Source: Propionibacteriaceae bacterium AM104-82 (lineage in GTDB: Bacteria > Actinomycetota > Actinomycetes > Propionibacteriales > Propionibacteriaceae). From it: DNA of 43,129 bases. This document shows, one piece after another, positions 16,881 through 25,556 of this stretch. The notes below the pieces were generated by a model. The model worked only from the letters and a program-made list of their open reading frames with translations, ran no database searches and had not been told where the DNA came from. Position 1 is the first letter of the stretch. Every line of letters begins with the position of its first letter. The position numbers and the translations under genes are program-made. The stretch lies in the NCBI GenBank assembly GCA_027658995.1, contig JAQDQK010000027.1, positions 1-43,129 of the forward strand, written 5' to 3'.

Positions 16881-17618
16881 TCAGGGGGCGGGGCGCAGCA
16901 GGTAGATGTCCTGGATCCAGCCGTGGTGTGCGATCAGTTTCGCGCGCAGCGCCTCAAGTTCAGGCACGACGGTGCGCAGCGGGCCGTTGGCGAGGACCTG
17001 GTCGGTGGTGCCGAGGTAGGCGCCCCAGTACAACTCGGTGTCGGGGAACTCGTCGACGAGGGCGCGGCAGGTGAAGTCGGCGTCGTTGAGGACGACGACG
17101 TCGCCGAGGTCGGGGCGGTACTCGCCGAGCAACCGGCGGCCCGTGGTGAGGTGGACGCTCTCCCCTGCCCGGTTCAGGGCGATCTCGTGCGCGGCGGCAA
17201 GCACCTGCGGGGCGGAGACGCCGGGGATGACGGTGACGTCGAGGGTCATGGTGGCGCGCAGCGCGTCGACGACGCGCAGGATGGAGTCGTAGAGCGCGGG
17301 GTCGCCCCAGGCGAGGAAGCCGACGCTGGCCTCCTCCGGCAACCCGCTCATGATCTGGGAGTAGGTCGCAAGCCGCGCGGCGTCGAGGTCGCCGTCCTCG
17401 GGATGGATGTGCGCCGGGTCGAGGACCGTGATGATCCGGTGCGCGCGCTGCACGTTGCGCCGGATCAGTTCGCTGCGCCGCCAGACCAGGTCGGGCTGAT
17501 CGTCGGCCGCGTCGGCGACGAGGAACGCGTCGACGCTGTTCATCGCGTCGACGGCATCGAGGGTGAGTTGCCCGAACCCGCCGGGCCCCATTCCGATCAC
17601 AAAAACCTTGCGTGCCAT
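16881..17618 (-). CDS. cobF: Precorrin-6A synthase (deacetylating)
   Basis: A 245-residue tetrapyrrole methylase. The SAM-binding N-terminus is VFVIGMGPGGFGQLTLDAVDA; GFLAWGDPALYDS and DVTVIPGVSAPQVLAAAHEI follow as in the cobalamin methyltransferases. The overall size and the N-terminal FLVADAADDQ / LVWRRSELI region fit CobF of the oxygen-dependent B12 route, which methylates C1 with loss of the acetyl group. The start at 17618 lacks a Shine-Dalgarno sequence but lies 7 nt after TAGGCT, a leaderless pattern. No other aerobic-pathway cob genes except cobA are in the window, so this is a detached gene. Confidence 0.88.
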   Translation of the reverse strand: MARKVFVIGMGPGGFGQLTLDAVDAMNSVDAFLVADAADDQPDLVWRRSELIRRNVQRAHRIITVLDPAHIHPEDGDLDAARLATYSQIMSGLPEEASVGFLAWGDPALYDSILRVVDALRATMTLDVTVIPGVSAPQVLAAAHEIALNRAGESVHLTTGRRLLGEYRPDLGDVVVLNDADFTCRALVDEFPDTELYWGAYLGTTDQVLANGPLRTVVPELEALRAKLIAHHGWIQDIYLLRPAP

Positions 17619-17705
17619 CGCGGTCAGCCTAGCGGCGACGCCGTGCTCGGTCGGGTCGGCCGGCCGCGTCCGCGCAACGGCGTTGGGCGATTGGGGTCGG
17701 CCGTT

Positions 17706-17895
17706 GGTTGAGCCAGCCGCGGCGACGAGGTCGCCCGCCGGTGCGACGCGCTGGTTGAGCCAGCCGCGGCGACGAAGTCGCCCGCCGGTGCGTCGAAACC
17801 CCCGCCACCGACAGCAGATGCCGCCCACAGGTCCCTGCCCGAGCTCACGAGATTTCGACCGATGAAGCCCGCTTCGCGACCCTCATGGCTCAACC
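17706..17895. repeat. Family-1 palindromic intergenic elements
   Basis: A half element at 17706-17750 is followed by one nearly complete element at 17753-17895. The complete one runs GGTTGAGCC, a GGCGACGAAGTCGCC hairpin, GTCGAAACC, a 50-bp spacer, then the inverted half GATTTCGACC ... GGCTCAACC. The 50-bp spacer shares its end (CCACAGGTC, CTCACGA) with the element at 26630-26774. The repeat fills the space between cobF and the divergent regulator gene. Confidence 0.85.
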
Positions 17896-17943
17896 GGCGG
17901 AGGGACGGCGCGAACGCGGGCGGTGCTCCCACACCGTGACGGC

Positions 17944-17955
17944 TAGGCTTGCGGG
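17944..17955 (+). promoter_or_regulatory. Candidate leaderless -10 box for the fab regulator
   Basis: TAGGCT at 17944-17949 ends 6 nt before the ATG at 17956, with no Shine-Dalgarno sequence between. The -35 region is weak. Confidence 0.4.
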
Positions 17956-19155
17956 ATGGAACCACGCCCAGGCACGGCCCCAGCGCTGATCTCCTCGACC
18001 AGGGCGAGGGCGGCCCTCGTGAAGCGGCTGACCGCGGCCTCCTCGGAGATGAACACCGCGACCCTCACCGCCCTCACCGCAAGGCACGCGTGGTTCGGCC
18101 AACTCGACGCGGAGTCGCGGTCCTGGATCGGCGTGCTCGCCCGCTCCGGCATCGACGGCTTCGTCACCTGGTTCTCCGGCGAGGACTTCGAGCCCGAGTC
18201 GATCTTCGACGCCGCGCCACGGGCGATGGCCCGCAGGATCACGCTGCAGCAGACCGTCGATCTGGTGCGCACCACCACCGACGTCGTCGAGGAGCAGATC
18301 CAGCACCTCCTCCCCCGCGGCGACAGGCAACCGCTGCAACTGGGCATCGTGCACTACTCCCGCGAGGTGGCCTTCGCCGCCGCCGCCATCTACGCGCGGG
18401 CCGCGGAGGCGCGGGGTGCCTGGGATTCCCGCATCGAGGCGACCGTCGTGGACGCGGTAGTGCGCGCCGAGACCGACGAGTCCGTCATCTCCCGGGCCTC
18501 GACGCTTGGCTGGAACACCGAGTCCCAGGTCGTCGTCGCCATCGGAGGCGCACCCGACACCACCAACACCGACGGCGTCCGCCAACTCGACGGGCTGCGC
18601 AGGGCCGCGGCAAAGCTCAAGCTCGACGTGCTCGCCGCCCCGCAGGGCGACCGGCTGATCTGCATCGTCGGCGGCGCCGGCGTCGGGGAGCCGCTCGAGA
18701 CCTGCGAACGTGTCGCCAAGCTTCAGGAGTTCTTCGCGCCAGGTCCGGTCGTGATCGGCCCGACCGTCGACGGCCTCTCCGGCGCGCCACGCTCCGCCCG
18801 AGCCGCCGCATCCGGCTACCGGGCCGCGAAGGCGTGGCCCGAGGGTCCGCCGACCATGCTCGCCATCGACCTGCTCCCCGAGCGGGCGCTCGCCGGAGAC
18901 GGGCACGCACGGCGGACGCTCGCGGGCGACATCTACCCCGCGCTCGCCGCCAACAAGGAACTGCTCGACACCTGCGTCGGCTTCCTCGACGCGGGCTCCT
19001 CCATGGAGGCCACCGCCCGCGCCCTGTTCGTGCATCCCAACACCGTGCGCTACCGCCTGAAGAGGATCCAGGACGTGACGGGCTACAACCCCGCCGACGC
19101 CCGCGAGGCCTACGTGCTGAGGATGGCCATCACCCTGGGCCGACTACAGGACTGA
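17956..19155 (+). CDS. fasR: PucR/CdaR-type regulator of fatty-acid synthesis, FasR-like
   Basis: A 399-residue regulator just upstream of and co-oriented with fabD-fabH-acpP-fabF, the position held by FasR in Streptomyces, where it activates the fab operon. The C-terminus (about residues 335-395) is a PucR-type helix-turn-helix: LLDTCVGFLDAGSSMEATARALFVHPNTVRYRLKRIQDVTGYNP. The middle (about 160-300) is a CdaR GGDEF-like region, and the N-terminus is helical. It begins 6 nt after a TAGGCT box. The 160 bp between its stop and fabD presumably hold the fab promoter and its own binding site, but I cannot mark a clear operator there. The name rests on synteny plus domain layout. Confidence 0.85.
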   Translation: MEPRPGTAPALISSTRARAALVKRLTAASSEMNTATLTALTARHAWFGQLDAESRSWIGVLARSGIDGFVTWFSGEDFEPESIFDAAPRAMARRITLQQTVDLVRTTTDVVEEQIQHLLPRGDRQPLQLGIVHYSREVAFAAAAIYARAAEARGAWDSRIEATVVDAVVRAETDESVISRASTLGWNTESQVVVAIGGAPDTTNTDGVRQLDGLRRAAAKLKLDVLAAPQGDRLICIVGGAGVGEPLETCERVAKLQEFFAPGPVVIGPTVDGLSGAPRSARAAASGYRAAKAWPEGPPTMLAIDLLPERALAGDGHARRTLAGDIYPALAANKELLDTCVGFLDAGSSMEATARALFVHPNTVRYRLKRIQDVTGYNPADAREAYVLRMAITLGRLQD

Positions 19156-19315
19156 CCCGAATCACAGGGCTGTAATTCACCGCACCTGACAAAGGTTGAC
19201 TGCAGTCAGGGCCGATTTGTCCGTCACCTCCTTGTTGGATTCCCACAACGGGCCGCCCGGCAATTTCGTGCGATTCGCGTCGCCGGGTGGGGCGCCGAAC
19301 GGGCAAGGTTGGATC

Positions 19316-20263
19316 GTGCTTGCAATCGTCGCGCCCGGACAGGGTGCCCAGACTCCCGGCTTCCTCGCCCCCTGGCTGGAGGACAGCGCCCTCGCCGACC
19401 AGTTGGCCGCGCTCTCGGCCGTCAGCGAGCTCGACCTCGCCCACTACGGCACGGCCGCCGATGCCGACACCATCCGCGACACCGCCATCGCCCAGCCGCT
19501 GCTGGTGGCCTCGGCCCTGCTGACGGCGCGCGCACTGCTCGGCGACGACACCTCCCCCGTCGGCGTCACCGCGGGCCACTCGGTCGGCGAACTCGCCGCG
19601 ATGGCCATCGCCGGGGCGATCTCGGACGACGACGCGCTGATCCTGGTGCGTGAGCGCGGCCGCGCGATGGCCGAGGCCTCCGCCGCCCGCCCCACGTCGA
19701 TGACGGCGATCGTCGCGGGCGACCGTGACGAGGTCCTCGCCGCGATCGAGGCCGCGGGCCTCACCCCGGCCAACAACAACGGCACCGGCCAGATCGTCGC
19801 CGCTGGCACCGTCGAGCAGCTCGCGGCCCTGGCCGAGAACCCGCCGCGGCGCGCGCGTCTGATGCCGCTCAGCGTCGCCGGGGCCTTCCACACGATCCAC
19901 ATGCAGCCGGCCGTCGCCCACCTGGAGCGCATCGCGGCGGGCGTGGCAACCTCCGACCCGAGCATCCCGCTGCTCACCAACGCCGACGGCAGCGTCGTCA
20001 CCTCGGGCGCCGACGCGCTCGCCCGGATGATCAACCAGGTCGCCAACCCCGTCCGCTGGGATCTCTGCATGGAGACGATGGCCGCGATGGGCGTCACCGG
20101 GCTGCTGGAACTCGCCCCTGCGGGCACTTTGACCAAGATCGCCCAGCGCAACCTCAAACCCGTGGCATTGTTCAACCTGAACACCCCCGACCAGCTCGAC
20201 GAGGCCCGCGCCTTCGTCGCCGAGCACGCATCCACCGCTGCCCAGCAGCCCGAGAACGAGTGA
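19316..20263 (+). CDS. fabD: Malonyl-CoA:ACP transacylase
   Basis: A 315-residue enzyme that loads malonyl groups from CoA onto acyl carrier protein for type II fatty-acid synthesis. It starts with the family signature VAPGQGAQTPGF. The active Ser is in GHSVGE (Ser89) and the partner His in GAFHT (His192); RERGRAMAE supplies the carboxylate-binding Arg. I chose GTG 19316, which has AAGG upstream and aligns with the usual N-terminus; longer in-frame extensions have no family match. The stop overlaps the fabH start as GTGA, so the two are translationally coupled. It is first in the fabD-fabH-acpP-fabF operon. Confidence 0.95.
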   Translation: MLAIVAPGQGAQTPGFLAPWLEDSALADQLAALSAVSELDLAHYGTAADADTIRDTAIAQPLLVASALLTARALLGDDTSPVGVTAGHSVGELAAMAIAGAISDDDALILVRERGRAMAEASAARPTSMTAIVAGDRDEVLAAIEAAGLTPANNNGTGQIVAAGTVEQLAALAENPPRRARLMPLSVAGAFHTIHMQPAVAHLERIAAGVATSDPSIPLLTNADGSVVTSGADALARMINQVANPVRWDLCMETMAAMGVTGLLELAPAGTLTKIAQRNLKPVALFNLNTPDQLDEARAFVAEHASTAAQQPENE

Positions 20264-21261
20264 GTTCCACTGTGGCCTTGAAGTCCTCCACCGGCGCCGA
20301 GTTCGCCCGCATCCTGTCCGTCGGCGGAGCCCGCGGCAGCCGCGTCGTCACCAACGACGAGATGTGCACCATGATCGACTCCACCCCCGAGTGGATCCAG
20401 CAGCGCACCGGGATCACCGAGCGGCACTGGGTCGCCGAGGGAGAGGACGCCGAGACGCTTGGCCTCGAGGCCGCCACGAAGGCCATCGAGCGCGCCGGGC
20501 TGCAGCCCTCCGACATCGACGCGATCCTGGTGTCTACCGTCTCGCACTACCAGCAGACCCCCTCGCTGGCCTGCATCATGGCCGAGAAGCTCGGCCTGAA
20601 TGCCCCCGCCGCGTTCGACATCTCCGCCGCCTGCGCCGGGTTCTGCTACGGCGTCGGCATCGCCGAGTCGATGGTGCGCGCCGGATCGGCCAGGAACGTG
20701 CTGGTGCTCGGCGTCGAGACGCTGTCGAACTACACCGACCTCACCGACCGCTCCACCGCGTTCCTGTTCTCCGACGGTGCAGGCGCAGTGGTGATCGGCG
20801 CCTCCGACGCGCCCGCGATCGGCCCGACGGTGTGGGGCTCCAAGCCCGAGGCCTCGCGCGTCATCGAGATCGACGACTGGCGCAAGGTCAACCCGAGCGT
20901 CGAGGGCCCCCACATCCACATGGAGGGTCGCGAGGTCTTCAAGTGGGCAACCACCGCCATCGTCGACAAGGCCGTCGAGACCCTCGCCGTTTCGGGGCTG
21001 ACCCCCGAGGAGCTCGACTGCTTCATCCCCCACCAGGCCAACAACCGGATCACCGATTCGATGTTGCGCCACCTCAAGCTGCCCGAGGACGTCGTGGTCG
21101 GCCGCGACATCATCCGGATGGGCAATTCGTCGGCGGCATCGATCCCGCTGGCGATGGAGGCCCTGCTCGAATCCGGGCAGGCCAAGAGCGGTGACAGTGC
21201 ACTGATCATCGGATTTGGTGCGGGCCTCGTGTTCGCAGGCCAGACCGTGATCCTGCCCTGA
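20260..21261 (+). CDS. fabH: Beta-ketoacyl-ACP synthase III
   Basis: A 333-residue condensing enzyme that starts fatty-acid synthesis by joining an acyl-CoA primer to malonyl-ACP. The Cys-His-Asn triad is complete: Cys125 in ISAACAGF, His258 in IPHQANNRI, and Asn289 in RMGNSSAAS. The C-terminal GFGAGLVFAGQTV strand is typical. Primer choice, including branched acyl-CoAs as often used by actinobacteria, cannot be read from these motifs alone. GTG 20260 overlaps the fabD stop by 4 bp. Confidence 0.96.
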   Translation: MSSTVALKSSTGAEFARILSVGGARGSRVVTNDEMCTMIDSTPEWIQQRTGITERHWVAEGEDAETLGLEAATKAIERAGLQPSDIDAILVSTVSHYQQTPSLACIMAEKLGLNAPAAFDISAACAGFCYGVGIAESMVRAGSARNVLVLGVETLSNYTDLTDRSTAFLFSDGAGAVVIGASDAPAIGPTVWGSKPEASRVIEIDDWRKVNPSVEGPHIHMEGREVFKWATTAIVDKAVETLAVSGLTPEELDCFIPHQANNRITDSMLRHLKLPEDVVVGRDIIRMGNSSAASIPLAMEALLESGQAKSGDSALIIGFGAGLVFAGQTVILP

Positions 21262-21293
21262 TCGCAACACCACCTGAAAAGAAGGAGCCAACC

Positions 21294-21539
21294 ATGGCAA
21301 GCACTGAAGAGATCCGCGCAGACCTCGCCGAGATCGTCAACGACATCGCCGGTGTCGCCGCCGAGGACGTCCAGCTCGACAAGTCCTTCGTGGACGACCT
21401 GGGCGTCGACTCCCTGTCGATGGTCGAGATCATCTACGCCTGCGAGGACAAGTTCGGCGTGTCGATCCCCGACGAGGACGCCAAGAACCTCAAGACCGTC
21501 GGCGACGCCGTCGCCTACATCGAGCGCGCCCAGAACTGA
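21294..21539 (+). CDS. acpP: Acyl carrier protein
   Basis: An 81-residue acidic carrier protein. The 4'-phosphopantetheine attachment site is Ser40 in LGVDSLSMVE, and the flanking four-helix pattern is normal, ending FGVSIPDEDAKNLKTVGDAV. The AAGAAGGAG ribosome binding site 7 nt upstream of the ATG is the strongest in the operon, as expected for a very abundant protein. It lies 32 bp after fabH and 72 bp before fabF. Confidence 0.97.
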   Translation: MASTEEIRADLAEIVNDIAGVAAEDVQLDKSFVDDLGVDSLSMVEIIYACEDKFGVSIPDEDAKNLKTVGDAVAYIERAQN

Positions 21540-21611
21540 CGCGTCGGGCGGCCACGCAGGCCGTGGCCGCCCACCCCATCCCTCAACTCCCCGTCGCCTA
21601 GGAGCCCACGC

Positions 21612-22868
21612 ATGACCCGCACCGTCGTCATCACCGGATTTGGCGCGTTCACCCCGCTCGGCGTCGACGCCCCCAGCACCTGGGAGGCAATGCTCGCAGG
21701 CCGCTCCGGCGTCCACACGCTGCAGCAGCCCTGGGCGGCCGACCTCCCCGTCACCTTCGCCGCCGAGACCGCCGACCCCGTCGAACGCCTCGACCGCGTC
21801 GCCGCCCGCCGCCTTGACCGCTCCTCGCAGCTTGCGATGGTCGCAGGTCTCGAGGCATGGGCCGACGCGGGCTACGGCCTCGGCGAGGACAACCCCGTCG
21901 ACCCCGACCGCCTGCTCGTCTCCGTCGGCACCGGCATCGGAGGCCTCCACTCGCTGCTCGGCAACTGGGACACCCAGAAGGAGAAGGGCCTGCGCCGCGT
22001 CTCCCCGCTGACGATCCCGATGCTGATGGCCAACGCCCCCGCCGCGAACCTCGGCCTCACGATCGGCGCGGCCGCCGCGGTGCACGCCCCGGTGAGCGCC
22101 TGCGCTTCCTCCAACGAGGCCATCTCGCTGGCCTACGACCAGATCCAGCTCGACAGGTGCGACATCGCGGTGGTCGGCGGCACCGAGGGAGTGGTGCATC
22201 CGCTCCCCCTCAACGCCTTCGCCCAGATGCAGGCCCTCAGCCGACGCAACGACGACCCGGAGCACGCTTCGCGCCCGTGGGACGTCGACCGTGACGGCTT
22301 CGTGCTCGGCGAGGGCGCAGCGATCATGGTGCTGGAGACCCTGGAGAGCGCCCTTTCCCGTGGCGCGAAGATCTACGGCACCCTCGTCGGCGCAGGCATC
22401 AGCAACGACAACCACGACATCGTGCAGCCCGAACCGACCGGCTGCGGCCAGTCGCAGGCCATGCTCAAGGCGATGCGCGCCGCCGGCCTCGAGGCCCGCG
22501 AAATCGTCCACGTCAACGCGCACGGCACCTCGACCCCGCAGGGCGACGTGACCGAGGCCAACTCGATCGCCGCCGCGCTCGGCTCCGCCGTCGACGGGGT
22601 CGTGGTGACCTCCACGAAGTCGATGACCGGGCACCTGCTCGGCGGCGCGGGCGCGCTCGAGACCTTCGCCACCGTGATGGCGCTCAGGGACCGGGTCGTG
22701 CCGCCGACGATCAACATCGAGACCCTCGAGCCGGGGCTCCCGATCGACATCGCCGTCAACGAGAAGCGTGCGCTGCCCGACGGCCAGCTCGCCGCCATCA
22801 ACAACTCGTTCGGCTTCGGCGGCTCCAACGTCGCCGTCGCGGTCACCAACCAGAACGTGACCGACTGA
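21612..22868 (+). CDS. fabF: Beta-ketoacyl-ACP synthase II
   Basis: A 418-residue elongating condensing enzyme. The Cys-His-His active site is complete: Cys164 in VSACASSNEA, His304 in NAHGTSTPQGD and His341 in SMTGHLLGGAGA. The C-terminal NNSFGFGGSN motif is present and the length is normal. It is the last gene of the operon and is followed 15 bp later by a strong hairpin terminator. It extends the chains started by FabH with malonyl-ACP supplied by FabD and AcpP. Confidence 0.96.
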   Translation: MTRTVVITGFGAFTPLGVDAPSTWEAMLAGRSGVHTLQQPWAADLPVTFAAETADPVERLDRVAARRLDRSSQLAMVAGLEAWADAGYGLGEDNPVDPDRLLVSVGTGIGGLHSLLGNWDTQKEKGLRRVSPLTIPMLMANAPAANLGLTIGAAAAVHAPVSACASSNEAISLAYDQIQLDRCDIAVVGGTEGVVHPLPLNAFAQMQALSRRNDDPEHASRPWDVDRDGFVLGEGAAIMVLETLESALSRGAKIYGTLVGAGISNDNHDIVQPEPTGCGQSQAMLKAMRAAGLEAREIVHVNAHGTSTPQGDVTEANSIAAALGSAVDGVVVTSTKSMTGHLLGGAGALETFATVMALRDRVVPPTINIETLEPGLPIDIAVNEKRALPDGQLAAINNSFGFGGSNVAVAVTNQNVTD

Positions 22869-22882
22869 GCCCACACATGACA

Positions 22883-22926
22883 AACTCACCGCCACCGGGA
22901 TCAGAGGTGGCGGTGAGTTGTTGTTT
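22883..22926 (+). terminator. Strong terminator after the fab operon
   Basis: A perfect 14-bp stem (AACTCACCGCCACC / GGTGGCGGTGAGTT) with a 9-nt loop is followed on the + strand by GTTGTTT. It lies between fabF and the convergent DUF3145 gene and may serve both strands, although the U-rich tail is better on +. Confidence 0.88.
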
Positions 22927-22962
22927 CGGCGCCAGGGAGGAGCGCCTGTCAAGGGGGCCGGA

Positions 22963-23481
22963 TCAGCCGACCTGGTGCAGCCAGCGCACCGGGGCATCCT
23001 CCGAGGCGTAGCGGAACACGTCAAGTTCGTCGTCCCACGGCACGCCGAGCAGCCGCTCGAGGGCCTTGAAGATCGGCTCGCCGCCCAGTGCATCGGTGGC
23101 GACGGCGTGCTTGAGCCGGTCCTCCGCCACCAGGATGTCGCCATGTACGCCGACGATCGCCGAGAACGAGCCGAGCGTCGGGGTGTAGCAGTAGCGCTGA
23201 CCGTCGGAGGCGGGTGTCGGCTCCTCGGTCACCTCAAAGCGCACCTGGCTGATCCGCGCCAGCGCCGTCGACAGTGCGGCGCCCTGACCTGGGGTGCCCG
23301 TCCAGGAGTACTCGGCGCGCTGCGTGCCCGGCTGGGCCGGCTGGTTGGTCCATTCGAGGTCGACGCGGGAGCCGAGCGCGGTCCCGATGGCCCACTCAAC
23401 ATGAGGGCACAGCGCCGCCGACGCCGAGTGGATGAAGATCATGCCTCGCGTCGGGTGACTCGTCTCGAAACGAGTAGTCAT
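22963..23481 (-). CDS. DUF3145 family protein
   Basis: A 172-residue protein of the actinobacterial DUF3145 family, which is commonly found next to the fab cluster. Visible conserved parts are the N-terminal GMIFIHSASAALCPHVEWA, the middle FEVTEEP, a YCYTPTLGSFSA stretch and LGVPWDDELDVFRYA near the end. The function is unknown; the repeated link to fabDHPF suggests a tie to lipid or cell-envelope metabolism. The ATG at 23481 has a textbook AGGAGG upstream. It converges on fabF across the terminator. Confidence 0.87.
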   Translation of the reverse strand: MTTRFETSHPTRGMIFIHSASAALCPHVEWAIGTALGSRVDLEWTNQPAQPGTQRAEYSWTGTPGQGAALSTALARISQVRFEVTEEPTPASDGQRYCYTPTLGSFSAIVGVHGDILVAEDRLKHAVATDALGGEPIFKALERLLGVPWDDELDVFRYASEDAPVRWLHQVG

Positions 23482-23596
23482 CGCTTGTACCTCCTGGTTG
23501 GGCCCAATTGCCTTCCCCTGCGATTTGGCTGCGCCAGGTGGTGCTGCCCATTGTGCATGAGCCTGACTGAGTTGGCAACGGGCGTTGTCCCCGGGC

Positions 23597-23626
23597 TTGA
23601 TCAACCGGGCGCCGATCGGATATACA
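23597..23626 (+). promoter_or_regulatory. Leaderless promoter of the S9 peptidase gene
   Basis: TTGATC (23597-23602), an 18-bp spacer and TATACA (23621-23626) make a good sigma-70 type promoter. The ATG at 23633 begins 6 nt after the -10 box, so transcription probably starts at or next to the start codon. No Shine-Dalgarno sequence is present. Confidence 0.65.
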
Positions 23627-23632
23627 GCCAGA

Positions 23633-25462
23633 ATGCGTGAACCCATGCCGATCGACTCCGTGCTGAACTACCCCGACGCCGTCTCGCAGGTCCAGGCCAG
23701 CGATGAGGCCATCTACTGGCTGGCGACCATCGCGGCTGAGGACGGCCGCACGACCGTTCGCCGTCTGATGGGCGGAGAGGTGACGGATCTGACCCCTGAC
23801 GCAAACGTGCGCTCGCGGGCCATGGAGTACGGCGGCGGCGCCTACAGCGTCGACGCGCTGAGCCTCGCCTACTGCGACGACCGCACCGGCCAGGTGTGGC
23901 TGCTCGACCGCGAGGGTTCCCGGCCGCTCACGCAGGCGGGCACCTCCTACGTCTACGGCGGGCTGCGGCTGAGCCTGCCCGACGGGATCGTGGTGGCGGT
24001 CCGCGAGGACCACTCCGCCGAACCGGAGGCCCGCACCGAGATCGTCGCCCTCTCCCTGGACGGCGACAACGCCGATGGCGGCCGGGTGCTCGCGACCGGC
24101 GCGGACTTCTACGCCTCCGTCGCGGTGCGCGACGGTCGCCTGGCCTGGCAGCAGTGGGACCACCCGAACATGAGTTGGGACACCTGCTCCGTGTGGGTCG
24201 CCTCCCTCGCCGACCCGTCCGACGCCTCCCCCGTCAGCGCCGCCGACGGGGTCGCCGCGGGCTACCCGCTGTGGCTGCCCTCCGGCCGCCTCGCCTACGT
24301 CGACGACCGCTCCGGGTTCTGGAACTGGCGGATCGACGGCGGCCCCGAGTGGGCCGTCGAGCGCGACTGCTCACGCCCGCTGTGGGTGCTGAACCCCGCC
24401 ACCGCCGCCTCCTTCGGCGACGACAGGATCGCGACGCTTTCCTACGCCGACGGGATCGGCTCGCTCGCCGTCTGGCCTTCCAAGGGCGGGGACGTGGCAT
24501 GGCCGCTGCCAGGCACCACCGACATCGAATCCGTGGCTGTGGCGGGCGACGTGATCTGCGTGGTCGCCGAATGGGCCAACCGGGCCTCATCGCTTGTCGC
24601 GATCCACCCCGACGGCTCCGTCGAGACGCTCGCTGGCGCGTCGAAGAAGGAGCCTGACGTCGCGGCCGCCGAGAGCATCTGGGCCGACGGCGAGGCTGGG
24701 CCCGTGCAGGCCTGGCTGTACCGCCCCGAGGTCGCACGGCCGCCGCTGCTGGTGATGACCCACGGCGGCCCCACCAGCATGGCAACATCCGGCTACGACG
24801 CGACCATCCAGTTCTGGGTCTCGCGCGGCTTCGCGGTCCTCGACGTCAACTACTCCGGATCGACCGGCTTCGGTCGCGCCTACCGCGACCGCCTCCGCGG
24901 GAACTGGGGCCTGCTCGACGTAAGCGACACCGTCGCCGCGGTCCGCGCCGTCACGGACGCAGGCCTCGCCGACCCGGAGCGCGTCGCGATCACCGGAGGC
25001 AGCGCCGGCGGGTACACCACGCTCAACGCGCTCGTCTCGACCGACGTGTTCGCCGCCGGGATCAGCCGCTACGGCATCGGCGACCTCACCACGCTCGTCA
25101 CCGACACCCACAAGGCGGAGTCGCGCTACCCCGAGGGCCTGATCGCGCCGTGGCCCTCCGGTCGCGACGTGTACGAGGGACGCTCCCCCATCAACCACCT
25201 CGACCGGCTGTCGACGCCGATGCTGATCCTGCAGGGCACCGAGGACAAGGTCGTGCCGCCGAACCAGGCGGTGCAGATGGCAGACGCGGTCCGCGCGGCA
25301 GGGCAACCAGTGGCGCTGCTGATGCTGGAGGGCGAGGGCCACGGCTTCCGTGCCATGGCGACGCGGCGCCTCGCGTTGGAGGCGCAGGTGTCGTTCCTGG
25401 AGCAGGTCTTCGGCATGGCGGCGAGCCCCGACGTGCCGGTCCTCGAGATCGAGAACCTGTAG
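23633..25462 (+). CDS. S9 prolyl oligopeptidase-family peptidase
   Basis: A 609-residue serine peptidase. Residues 1-370 form WD-like strands of a beta-propeller; the alpha/beta hydrolase domain follows. The catalytic triad is visible as Ser457 in GGSAGGY, Asp538 in GTEDKVVPP and His570 in GEGHGFR. THGGP and the NYSGSTGFGRAYRD stretch are typical of the acylaminoacyl-peptidase/dipeptidyl-peptidase branch. There is no signal peptide, so it should act on short peptides in the cytoplasm. It appears to be translated from a leaderless mRNA, and a second ATG at 23645 is possible. Confidence 0.92.
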   Translation: MREPMPIDSVLNYPDAVSQVQASDEAIYWLATIAAEDGRTTVRRLMGGEVTDLTPDANVRSRAMEYGGGAYSVDALSLAYCDDRTGQVWLLDREGSRPLTQAGTSYVYGGLRLSLPDGIVVAVREDHSAEPEARTEIVALSLDGDNADGGRVLATGADFYASVAVRDGRLAWQQWDHPNMSWDTCSVWVASLADPSDASPVSAADGVAAGYPLWLPSGRLAYVDDRSGFWNWRIDGGPEWAVERDCSRPLWVLNPATAASFGDDRIATLSYADGIGSLAVWPSKGGDVAWPLPGTTDIESVAVAGDVICVVAEWANRASSLVAIHPDGSVETLAGASKKEPDVAAAESIWADGEAGPVQAWLYRPEVARPPLLVMTHGGPTSMATSGYDATIQFWVSRGFAVLDVNYSGSTGFGRAYRDRLRGNWGLLDVSDTVAAVRAVTDAGLADPERVAITGGSAGGYTTLNALVSTDVFAAGISRYGIGDLTTLVTDTHKAESRYPEGLIAPWPSGRDVYEGRSPINHLDRLSTPMLILQGTEDKVVPPNQAVQMADAVRAAGQPVALLMLEGEGHGFRAMATRRLALEAQVSFLEQVFGMAASPDVPVLEIENL

Positions 25463-25556
25463 CGCGACAAAGCCCTCGCAACCATCTGCCCCCTGGCGAG
25501 CGTAGTTATCAGTGAGGTACCCCGACGGGTGCCCACCGACTGCGAAAGGGAAGACC

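Noticed and set aside
16779..17000. Glycine or cobalamin riboswitch upstream of the symporter or the cob genes
   Set aside because: I looked for the conserved glycine-riboswitch core and for the B12-box pattern and saw neither.
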